From JACQZU01 sp041908165 (GTDB lineage Bacteria; Acidobacteriota; Holophagae; Holophagales; Holophagaceae): DNA of 64,000 nucleotides. A program made the translations under genes and the position numbers. Where the stretch lies: NCBI GenBank assembly GCA_041908165.1, contig JAYRFV010000065.1, positions 62,001-126,000 of the forward strand. The letters are read 5' to 3'. The notes beneath the pieces were generated by a model. It had not been told where the DNA came from and searched no databases. It worked only from the letters and a program-made list of their open reading frames with translations. Positions 43,791-51,374 of this stretch are shown one piece after another. Numbering within the stretch: position 1 is the first letter of the stretch; every line of letters starts with the position of its first letter.

Positions 43791-46700
43791 ATGCCCCCTT
43801 CAGCCGACATCTCCCGCCGGGTCCGCCTCCTTCGCCGGGCGCTGGACCTGGGGCTGCTGCTCGAGGAGGAGGTGGTGCCCACCGGCGGCCACGCCGACGA
43901 GACCCTGAGCGAGGAGCGCCTCGCCGGGATCTTCGACGACCTGGTCGCCCGGGGCCGGCTCGACCCCGCGCGGCTGGCCACGGCCGCCGGAACGGAACGG
44001 GACTGCGCCGAGAACCCGAGCCTCGACCGGGTGGCCTACCTCGCGCCTCCCGAGCCCGATTCGACGCTGATGCTCGCCGATTTTCCGCTGCCCCGCGGGG
44101 ACCGCTACCTGCCCCTCGCCTACCTGGGCGACGGCGGAATGGGACGGGTGTTCAAGGCCTGGGACCAGCAGCTGCGCCGGGTCGTGGCGCTGAAGTTCCT
44201 GAAGCGCGACGACCCCGCCGCGGTCCAGCGTTTCCTTCACGAGGCGCGCTCCCAGGCCCAGCTCGACCACCCGAACGTGTGCCGCGTCTACTCGGTGGGC
44301 CAGAGCCACGGGCAGGCCTTTCTCGCCATGCAGTTCGTCGAGGGGCCGACCCTCCGCACCGCCCTTCCCCAGCTCAACCTGGAACAGGTCGCGGCGGTGG
44401 CCCGCGACGTCGCTGAAGCGCTGCACGCCTGCCACCGGCTGGGCATCCTCCACCGCGACATCAAGCTGTCGAACATCATGCTGGAACGCACGGACCGCCT
44501 GGGCTGGCACCCCTACCTCATGGACTTCGGCCTGGCGCGGGAGCTCGCCGCGGACGGCGAGACGGTCAGCGGAGTCATCGTCGGCACGCCGGTCTACGCC
44601 AGCCCGGAGCAGGTCCAGGGCCGCAGCGAGGACCTCGACCGCCGCGCCGATGTCTACTCGCTCGGGGCGACCATGTACGAGTGCCTCTGCGGGGCGCCAC
44701 CCTTCCCGTTCGGCGGTTCCCTGGCGGACCTGGCGCGGCGGATCGTCGAGCAGGAGCCCCCGGATCCGCGGAAACGGGTCCCGAACCTCCCGGCCGACCT
44801 CGTCACCATCGTCCTGAAGTGCCTCGAGAAGGACCCCGGCCGCCGCTACGATTCCGCCCGCGCCCTCGCCGAGGACCTGCAGCACTACCTGGACGGGGAC
44901 CCGATCAAGGCCCGCGGCGCCGGGCTCGGCTACCGCACCCTCAAGCGGATCCGCAAGAACCGCGTGCTGGCCGCGGTCGTGGCCGTCTCCCTGGCCACCA
45001 TCGGGGTCCTGGCCGCCTGGGGCGCGCGCCTCGTGCTGAGGGCGCGCCTGCAGGCCCAGTACGCCCAGCGCCTGGCTCGGGAGACCGAGCGCCTGCACGG
45101 GCGGCTCGCCCTGGCCTACGCCCTCCCCATGCACGACATCCGGCCGGACCGGACCCGCATGGAGGACCTCCTCGCCTCGATTCGCCTGGAACTCCGCACC
45201 CAGGGCGACTGGGCCCAGGCCCCCGGCCGGCTGTCCCTCGGCCAGGGACTGCTGGCGCTCGACCGCCTGGAGGAGGCCCGGACCGAACTGCAGGAGGCCC
45301 GGCGCCGCGCGCCCCGGGACCCGGAGGTGGCCCGCGCCCTCGGCCTCACCCTCGCCCGGATCTACGGGGAGGAGATGGAAGGCCTGCGCGGCCGGGCTCG
45401 CGAGGAGAAGCGGCGGGAGCTGGCGCCGACCCTGCTCGAGCCCGCGGCGGACCTGCTGCGCACCGCGCGCGCCGGTGGGCTCGAGGCGCCGGAACTGGCC
45501 GAAGGCGTGCTGGCCCTGGTCGAGGACCGCACCGAGGATGCCATCCGGCTGGCGCGGGAGGCCCACAGCCGCTTCCCGTGGTCCTGGGAGGCGCTGCTGC
45601 TCGAAGCCGACGCCCACAAGACCCAGGCCAGCCTGCGGCTGGCCCAGGGCGACCACGCCGGTGCGGAACAGGCGCTGCAGCGCGCCGGCGACAGCCTGGC
45701 GCGCGCCAAGGACATCGCCCGGAGCGCGCCCCGGCCCTACGAATCCGAGGCCCAGCGCCGCTTCCTGCGGATGGCCATCCGCGTCGACCGCAACAGCGCC
45801 ACCGCGGCCGACCGCGACTACGCCCTGGAAGGCATCGCCGAGGCCCTCGGGGTCGACCCGGCCAACGCCCGGGTGCTCGGATTCAAGGCCGCCATCCACC
45901 GCCGCTGGGCGCTCACCCGGGCCGCCGCGGGGGAGGATCCGCGACCCGAGCTGCAGGTGGCGGCGGAGGCCTGCGAGGCCGGCTTGAAGGCCCGCCCCTC
46001 CGACGTCGCCATGATCAACAACCTGGCGTCGATCCTCCGCAACCAGGCGGACTGGGAGATGGGCCGCGGGATCGATCCAGGGCCGAACCTGGACAGGGCG
46101 ATCGCGAGCCTCGAAGGCGCCCTCGCCCAGCCCCGGCACGCCGACCTGCTGTGGAACAACCTCGGCAACTGCCATGCGCTGAGGGGCCGGTGGCAGCTGG
46201 CCCACGGCCTGGATCCCTCGGCCGAGCTGGAGCGGGCCTCGGAGTGCCTTGCCAAGGCCGCCGCGGTGCGTCCGTGGGTGGGCCACGCCTCCAGCCGCGG
46301 CTCGGTCCTGCTGGACCTCGCCACCTTCCGCGCCTGGCAGGGCCAGGATTCCCGGAAGGCCCTCGACGCCTCCCTCGCCGCCTTCCAGGAGGCGCTGCGC
46401 CTCAACCCGAACTCCCACCAGTCCCACGAAGGGATGGCGGAGGCCCTGCTGGTGCGCGCCGAGGCCTCCATCGCCCTCGGCCAGCCCCTGGGCACGGACC
46501 TTGAGACCGCCCTCGAGCACCTGGACCGGGCGCTTTCCGTCAATCCGCAATCCGCAACGGCCCGCTGGCGGCGGGTCCACGGCTGGTCGCTCCGGGCCCG
46601 GATCCGGGGAACGGCCGAGGACCTCCAGCGCGCCGCCTCGGCCGCCCGCCCGGGACCCGGCGACGGTCCGGAGGCCCTGTGGGCAGGTGCCCAGGCCCTC

Positions 46701-46925
46701 TGGGCCTTCGCCCGCGCCGGCGGCGAAGCGGCCCGGCTCCAGGCGCTCACCCAGGTGCGGAGCGCCGGGTCGCGCCAAGCCTGGGATGGCCGCTACCCCT
46801 ACCTGGAGGGCCGGGTGCTGCTCCTGCTCCGCCGGCGGGCCGAGGCCCAACGCGCCCTGAACCGGGCTGCGGCCCTCAATGGGAACCTCCGGGCGGCCGC
46901 CCTGGCCGCCGCGGCGGCCGGATGA
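43791..46925 (+). CDS. Ser/Thr protein kinase with large C-terminal TPR region
   Basis: 1044 residues. The N-terminal 100 residues are a helical extension; the kinase domain (about 103-380) has YLGDGGMGRVFKAWD, VALKFLKR, HRDIKLSN near residue 221 and LMDFGLAR, with SPE downstream. Leu replaces the usual Pro in HRDxKPxN; catalytic Asp and Asn are kept. One TM helix (about 392-412) is followed by some 620 residues of TPR-like helical repeats (for example LEEARTELQEARRRAPRDPEVARAL, cited only to 20 residues by the reader's choice: LEEARTELQEARRRAPRDPE). Cytoplasmic kinase and periplasmic TPR array imply envelope signalling. The stop overlaps the molybdoenzyme start (ATGA), implying translational coupling. 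Confidence 0.93.
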   Translation: MPPSADISRRVRLLRRALDLGLLLEEEVVPTGGHADETLSEERLAGIFDDLVARGRLDPARLATAAGTERDCAENPSLDRVAYLAPPEPDSTLMLADFPLPRGDRYLPLAYLGDGGMGRVFKAWDQQLRRVVALKFLKRDDPAAVQRFLHEARSQAQLDHPNVCRVYSVGQSHGQAFLAMQFVEGPTLRTALPQLNLEQVAAVARDVAEALHACHRLGILHRDIKLSNIMLERTDRLGWHPYLMDFGLARELAADGETVSGVIVGTPVYASPEQVQGRSEDLDRRADVYSLGATMYECLCGAPPFPFGGSLADLARRIVEQEPPDPRKRVPNLPADLVTIVLKCLEKDPGRRYDSARALAEDLQHYLDGDPIKARGAGLGYRTLKRIRKNRVLAAVVAVSLATIGVLAAWGARLVLRARLQAQYAQRLARETERLHGRLALAYALPMHDIRPDRTRMEDLLASIRLELRTQGDWAQAPGRLSLGQGLLALDRLEEARTELQEARRRAPRDPEVARALGLTLARIYGEEMEGLRGRAREEKRRELAPTLLEPAADLLRTARAGGLEAPELAEGVLALVEDRTEDAIRLAREAHSRFPWSWEALLLEADAHKTQASLRLAQGDHAGAEQALQRAGDSLARAKDIARSAPRPYESEAQRRFLRMAIRVDRNSATAADRDYALEGIAEALGVDPANARVLGFKAAIHRRWALTRAAAGEDPRPELQVAAEACEAGLKARPSDVAMINNLASILRNQADWEMGRGIDPGPNLDRAIASLEGALAQPRHADLLWNNLGNCHALRGRWQLAHGLDPSAELERASECLAKAAAVRPWVGHASSRGSVLLDLATFRAWQGQDSRKALDASLAAFQEALRLNPNSHQSHEGMAEALLVRAEASIALGQPLGTDLETALEHLDRALSVNPQSATARWRRVHGWSLRARIRGTAEDLQRAASAARPGPGDGPEALWAGAQALWAFARAGGEAARLQALTQVRSAGSRQAWDGRYPYLEGRVLLLLRRRAEAQRALNRAAALNGNLRAAALAAAAAG

Positions 46926-48940
46926 GGGACCGCGTGGATCGGCCGCATCGCTCCACCTGCCCCTTCGACTGCCCCGATGCCTGCGGCCTGCTGGTCGAGG
47001 TTGCGGATGGACGGGCGGTCGGCGTCCGGGGCGACCCGGAGCATCCCTTCAGCCGCGGCACCCTCTGTCCGAAAATGGCCCACTACGAACGCAGCGTCCA
47101 TTCCGAGCGCCGCCTCGGCACGCCGTTGCGCCGGATCGGCGCCAAGGGCGAAGGGCGCTTCGCCCCGATCGGCTGGGAGGAGGCCCTGGCGGAAATCACC
47201 GGCCGCTGGAAGGAGATCATCCGGGTCTGGGGCGCCGAGTCCGTGCTGCCCTATTCCTACGCCGGCACCATGGGGATCCTGCAGCGCCACGCAGGCCACC
47301 CCCTCTTCCACCGGATGGGCGCCTCGCGGCTAGAGCGCAGCATCTGCACGCCGGCGAAGTCCGCCGGCTTCGCCGCGGTCCTCGGCAGCACCCCGGCCCC
47401 GGATCCGGACGCGGTGCTGGGCGCGGACCTGGTGGTGCTCTGGGGGCTGAATGCCCTGGCGACCAACCTGCATGGATTCCAGCGGGTCCGCGAGGCCCGC
47501 CGCCGCGGCGCCCGGCTCTGGGTGGTGGAGACCTACCGAACCGCCACCGCCGACCAGGCCGACCGGGTGGTGCTGATCCGGCCCGGCACCGACGGCATCC
47601 TCGCCGCCGGCCTGATGCACCTGCTGGCAGCCCAGGGCCGCCTGGACCGGGACTTCCTGGCCCGCCACGTCCAGGGCTTCGAGGCGCTGGCACGCGAGGT
47701 CCTGCCCGCCTTCCCGCCTGCGGTGGTCGCCGCGCGCACCGGCATCCCCGAGGACCTGCTGCGGGAATTCGCCCAGGCCTACGGCGCCGCTGCCGATCCC
47801 CAGATCCAGCTGGGCGGAGGCCCCACCCGCTACGGCAACGGCGCCATGACCGTGCGGCTCCTGCTGTGCCTGCCGGCCCTGGTGGGCGCCTACCTGAAGC
47901 CGGCCGGCGGCGCCTTCCTCGGGACCTCCACGGGCGGCGCCTTCGCCATGCAGCGGATCACCCGCGAGGACCTGCAGCCGCGCCCGACCCGGTCGATCAA
48001 CATGAACCGCCTCGGAGCGGCCCTGGATCCCGCCCTGGACCCGCCGGTGAAGTCCCTCTACGTCTACGCATCCAATCCGGCCGCGGTCGCCCCGGACCAG
48101 AACGCGGTCCGCGGCGGACTGCTCCGCGAGGACCTGTTCACCGTCGTCCACGAGCGCTTCCTCACCGACACCGCCCGCTACGCCGACGTCGTCCTGCCGG
48201 CGACCTCCTCCCTGGAGCACCCCGACCTGTACCGCGCCTACGGACACTACGCCACCCAGCGCTGCCGCGCGGTGATCGCGCCGGTGGGCGAGAGCCGCTC
48301 GAACTGGCGCACCTTCCAGGCCCTGGCGGAGCACATGGGGTTCGACGAAGACCCGTTCCACTGCTCGGAAGACGAGATGATCGACCGGCTGCTCGCCGGC
48401 CCCAATCCCTGGCGCGAGGGCATCGATGCCGCCGGCCTCGCCGAGGGACGCGCCGTGCAGTTGCGGGTGCCGGGGCTGCCGCCCCCCTTCGGGACGCCCA
48501 GCGGCAGGGTCGAGATCCTCAATCCCGCGGAACCCGAGCCCCTGCCGCGGCCGCTTCCCTGCCACGCGGAGGCCGACCCGCATCCCCTCGCCCTGGTGAC
48601 CGCACCCTCCCTGTACGGCCTCAACAGCACCTTCCACGAGCGCGACGACCTGCCGGCCCGGCGGGTCGCCGCCACCCTCCGGCTCTCCCCGGAGGACGCA
48701 GGCCGGCGCGGCATCCGGGGAGACGACCCGGTCACGGTGTTCAACGACCGCGGCACGGTCCGCCTGCGTGCGGAAGTCTCCGACCGGATCCCTCCCGGCG
48801 TCGTGGTCGTGGAGGGCGTGGCCTGGTCGGAGTTCTCGAAGGGTGGCGCCACCGTCAATGCCCTCACCAGCCAGCGCCTGACCGACCGCGGCGGCGGCAG
48901 CACGTTCTACGACAACCGGGTGGACGTCAGGAAGGGATAA
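46922..48940 (+). CDS. Molybdopterin oxidoreductase (DMSO reductase family), cytoplasmic
   Basis: 672 residues with an N-terminal [4Fe-4S] site CPFDCPDAC ... CPK (Cys13, 17, 21, 49), the Mo-bis-MGD domains (LGADLVVLWGLN, VVETYRTATADQADRVVLIRPGTDG region, LYVYASNPAAVAPDQ) and a C-terminal dinucleotide-binding domain (PHPLALVTAP, RRGIRGDDPVTVFNDRG, EFSKGGATVN). Cys142 in RSICTPAKSAG is the probable Mo ligand. There is no Tat signal and no partner beta or membrane subunit gene, so it is probably soluble. It resembles the formate-dehydrogenase/BisC-like and acetylene-hydratase-like groups; the substrate is unknown. Confidence 0.92.
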   Translation: MRDRVDRPHRSTCPFDCPDACGLLVEVADGRAVGVRGDPEHPFSRGTLCPKMAHYERSVHSERRLGTPLRRIGAKGEGRFAPIGWEEALAEITGRWKEIIRVWGAESVLPYSYAGTMGILQRHAGHPLFHRMGASRLERSICTPAKSAGFAAVLGSTPAPDPDAVLGADLVVLWGLNALATNLHGFQRVREARRRGARLWVVETYRTATADQADRVVLIRPGTDGILAAGLMHLLAAQGRLDRDFLARHVQGFEALAREVLPAFPPAVVAARTGIPEDLLREFAQAYGAAADPQIQLGGGPTRYGNGAMTVRLLLCLPALVGAYLKPAGGAFLGTSTGGAFAMQRITREDLQPRPTRSINMNRLGAALDPALDPPVKSLYVYASNPAAVAPDQNAVRGGLLREDLFTVVHERFLTDTARYADVVLPATSSLEHPDLYRAYGHYATQRCRAVIAPVGESRSNWRTFQALAEHMGFDEDPFHCSEDEMIDRLLAGPNPWREGIDAAGLAEGRAVQLRVPGLPPPFGTPSGRVEILNPAEPEPLPRPLPCHAEADPHPLALVTAPSLYGLNSTFHERDDLPARRVAATLRLSPEDAGRRGIRGDDPVTVFNDRGTVRLRAEVSDRIPPGVVVVEGVAWSEFSKGGATVNALTSQRLTDRGGGSTFYDNRVDVRKG

Positions 48941-48959
48941 GAAGCATTTCCACCGCAAC

Positions 48960-49017
48960 GGCGCAGAGGCGCAAAGAAAACAACCTGGATTGATTTGTTT
49001 CTTTGCGCCTCTGCGCC
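48960..49017. repeat. Intergenic inverted-repeat element built of GGCGCAGAGG/CGCAAAG words
   Basis: Left arm 48960-48982 begins GGCGCAGAGGCGCAAAG; the right arm 48996-49017 is its complement with one extra A in the left arm, giving a stem of about 22 bp around a 13-base loop. Flanking CACCGCAAC (48951-48959) and TTTGCGTTA (49018-49026) extend the partial symmetry. It lies between the convergent ends of the molybdoenzyme gene (48940) and sucD (49041), and could serve as a bidirectional terminator. Design resembles the element at 27260-27331. Confidence 0.85.
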
Positions 49018-49040
49018 TTTGCGTTAGGGAAATTCTTTTC

Positions 49041-49922
49041 CTACGCCTTGCCGATCCGCTTGGCCAGGGCCTCGCCCATGTCGGCGGGACTCTTGACCAC
49101 GGTGATGCCGGCGGCTTCCAGGGCGGCCATCTTGTCCGCCGCGGTGCCCTTGCCGCCGCTGATGATGGCGCCGGCGTGGCCCATGCGCCGCCCCGGAGGG
49201 GCGGTCTGGCCGGCGATGAAGGCCACCAACGGCTTCTCGGGCATGTTGGCCTTGATCCAGGCGGCGGCCTCCTCCTCGGCGCTGCCGCCGATCTCGCCGA
49301 TCATGATCACCGCATGGGTGTCGGGGTCGTCCTTGAAGAGGCGCAGGCAGTCGATGAAGTTGGTGCCGTTGACCGGATCGCCGCCGATGCCGATGCAGGT
49401 GCTCTGGCCGATGCCCAGGCTGGTGAGCTGGCCCACCGCCTCGTAGGTGAGCGTGCCGGAGCGGCTGACCACGCCGACGTTGCCGGCGAGGTGGATGCGG
49501 CCGGGCATGATGCCGATCTTGGCCTTGCCCGGGCTGATGACGCCGGGGCAGTTGGGGCCCACCAGCCGGCTGTTCGGATAGTCGCCCAGGACCCGCTTCA
49601 CCTTCAGCATGTCCATCACCGGGATGCCCTCGGTGATGCACACGATCAGCTCGATGCCCGCCTCGAGGGCCTCGAGGATCGCGTCCGCAGAAGCCGCCGG
49701 CGGCACGAAGATCATGGTGGCGTTGGCTCCGCTGTCCTTGACCGCATCCCGCACGGTGTTCCAGACCTTGAAGCCCTCGACCTCGGTGCCGCCCTTGCCG
49801 GGCGTGACGCCGCCGACCACGTGGGTGCCGTAGTCGCGGCAGCCCTTCGCGTGGAACAGGCCCTCGCGCCCGGTGATGCCCTGCACGAGCAGTTTGGTGT
49901 GATGACCCAGCAGAACTGACAT
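49041..49922 (-). CDS. sucD: Succinyl-CoA synthetase alpha subunit
   Basis: 293 residues. CoA-binding Rossmann domain (VQGITGREGLFHAKG, GGVTPGKGG, MIFVPPAASADAI, ITEGIPV), GPNCPGVISPGKAKIGIMPG, SRSGTLTYE, IGIGGDPVNGT, and the phospho-histidine in GRRMGHAGAIISGGKGTA. Works with SucC in the TCA cycle, making succinate and ATP/GTP. GAGGAATTC precedes the ATG. It lies 50 bases after sucC; the gap contains a half copy of a short-word repeat. Confidence 0.98.
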   Translation of the reverse strand: MSVLLGHHTKLLVQGITGREGLFHAKGCRDYGTHVVGGVTPGKGGTEVEGFKVWNTVRDAVKDSGANATMIFVPPAASADAILEALEAGIELIVCITEGIPVMDMLKVKRVLGDYPNSRLVGPNCPGVISPGKAKIGIMPGRIHLAGNVGVVSRSGTLTYEAVGQLTSLGIGQSTCIGIGGDPVNGTNFIDCLRLFKDDPDTHAVIMIGEIGGSAEEEAAAWIKANMPEKPLVAFIAGQTAPPGRRMGHAGAIISGGKGTAADKMAALEAAGITVVKSPADMGEALAKRIGKA

Positions 49923-49925
49923 TTT

Positions 49926-49967
49926 GAATTCCTCTTTTCTTGGTGTCTTCGTGTCTTGGTGGTGAAT
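49926..49967 (-). repeat. Half-element of CACGAAGACACCAAG-type repeat in the sucC-sucD gap
   Basis: On the minus strand the sequence runs TTCACCACCAAGACACGAAG then ACACCAAGAAAAGAGG, a tandem of CACCAAGA/CACGAAGA words, without an inverted partner. It fills almost the whole sucC-sucD spacer and supplies the AGAGG Shine-Dalgarno region of sucD. Similar words are seen in intergenic regions of many bacteria. Confidence 0.7.
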
Positions 49968-49972
49968 CGTTT

Positions 49973-51130
49973 CTACCGGATCGAATCCACGGCCTTCTGC
50001 GCGGCGTCCTTGAGGCTGGAGGCCACCGCCAGGTTCAGTCCGCTGTCGGCGAGGATCTTCTTGCCCTCCTCGACGTTGGTGCCCTCGAGCCGGACCACCA
50101 CCGGGACCTGGATGCCGATCTCCTTGGCGGCGTTGACGATTCCGGCGGCGACCACGTCGCAGCGCATGATCCCGCCGAAGATGTTCACCATCACGGCCTT
50201 CACCGAACTGTCCTGGAGGATGATCCGGAAGGCGTTCTTGACCGCCTCCTCGGTGGCGCCGCCGCCCACGTCCAGGAAGTTGGCGGGGGAGCCGCCGTGG
50301 TACTTGATGATGTCCATCGTGGCCATGGCCAGGCCGGCGCCGTTCACCATGCAGCCGATGCTGCCGTCCAGCTTGATGAAGTTCAGGTTGAACTTGCTGG
50401 CCTCGATCTCCTCCTCCGCCTCCTCGTTGCGGTCGCGGTAGGCGAGGATCTCCGGGTGGCGGAACAGGGCGTTGTCGTCGAAGCCGATCTTGGCGTCGAG
50501 GGCGGTGATCTCCCCCTGCTTGGTGATCACCAGCGGATTGATCTCGACCATCGAGCAGTCCTTCTCCACGAACAGGCGGTAGAGGTTCTGCAGGAACACC
50601 ACCGCCTTCTTGAAGGTGTCGCCTTCGAGGCCGAGGGCGAAGGCCACCTGGCGGGCATGGAACCCTGACATGCCGGTGGCCGGATCGACCGCCACCTTGA
50701 CGATCTTCTCCGGGGTCTTCGCCGCCACCTCCTCGATCTCGACGCCGCCTTCGGTGGAGGCCAGGATCGTGATCCGGCTGCTGACCCGGTCCACCAGGAA
50801 GGACAGGTAGAGTTCGCGCTCGATGTCGATGGCGCTGGACAGGTACACCGTGTGGACCTTCCGCCCCTCGGCGCCGGTCTGCTTGGTGACCAGGTTCATG
50901 CCCAGCATGGCCTTGTAGAGCTCTGCGGCCTGGTCGGGGTCCTTGGCGAACTTCACGCCGCCGCCCTTGCCGCGGCCGCCGGCGTGGATCTGCGCCTTGA
51001 CCACCACCTGGCCGCCGTAGTGCTTGGCGATCTGGCGGGCGTCCTCGGCGTCCTGGGCGACCCGGCCGTCCGGAGTGGCGACCTTGTACTGCCGGAGGAG
51101 TTCCTTGGCCTGGTATTCGTGGATGTTCAT
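49973..51130 (-). CDS. sucC: Succinyl-CoA synthetase beta subunit (ADP-forming type)
   Basis: 385 residues. N-terminal ATP-grasp domain (MNIHEYQAKELLRQYKVATP, VVKAQIHAGGRGKGGGVK), Mg-site residues near EINPLVIT, and a C-terminal flavodoxin-like domain with GAGLAMATMDIIKYHGG, PANFLDVGGGA and VNIFGGIMRCDVVA. Standard length. The start has CCGGAG before the ATG. First gene of sucCD. Confidence 0.98.
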   Translation of the reverse strand: MNIHEYQAKELLRQYKVATPDGRVAQDAEDARQIAKHYGGQVVVKAQIHAGGRGKGGGVKFAKDPDQAAELYKAMLGMNLVTKQTGAEGRKVHTVYLSSAIDIERELYLSFLVDRVSSRITILASTEGGVEIEEVAAKTPEKIVKVAVDPATGMSGFHARQVAFALGLEGDTFKKAVVFLQNLYRLFVEKDCSMVEINPLVITKQGEITALDAKIGFDDNALFRHPEILAYRDRNEEAEEEIEASKFNLNFIKLDGSIGCMVNGAGLAMATMDIIKYHGGSPANFLDVGGGATEEAVKNAFRIILQDSSVKAVMVNIFGGIMRCDVVAAGIVNAAKEIGIQVPVVVRLEGTNVEEGKKILADSGLNLAVASSLKDAAQKAVDSIR

Positions 51131-51313
51131 GCGGGCTCCGGAGTGGTGGGCAGGTGGATGGAATGCGGCCTGTGCGGCCAGTCTAGCGTGGAGGACCGGG
51201 CTCCCGGCAGGGGTTCCCCCCGGGGATCGTCAGCTTTGACGACGCGGGCCTCGGCAGGGACATTATGCCCCCCGGTCCGGCGGTCCGGCGCCTTTGGATG
51301 AACAATCGAAGAT

Positions 51314-51327
51314 TCCCGTATACGGGA
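51314..51327. promoter_or_regulatory. Perfect 14-bp palindrome upstream of the collagen-like gene
   Basis: TCCCGTATACGGGA, 48 bases before the ATG at 51375, in the 244-base space between sucC and this gene. The position fits an operator near a promoter. The rest of the space (51131-51313) holds no gene; TTGACG at 51236-51241 with CATTAT at 51261-51266 is a poor promoter match. Confidence 0.4.
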
Positions 51328-51374
51328 GCCCAGGCTTCGTTATGCTGGGACTAAGACTCAGCTTCGGAGGTTTC

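Noticed and set aside
44451..44480. Kinase 43791 as a pseudokinase because of HRDIKLSN
   Set aside because: Only the Pro after Lys is changed; catalytic Asp, Lys and Asn, the DFG and the VAIK-type Lys remain.
51236..51266. Possible promoter TTGACG-19-CATTAT upstream of the collagen-like gene
   Set aside because: Spacing of 19 and a poor -10 match; similar matches arise by chance in the region.
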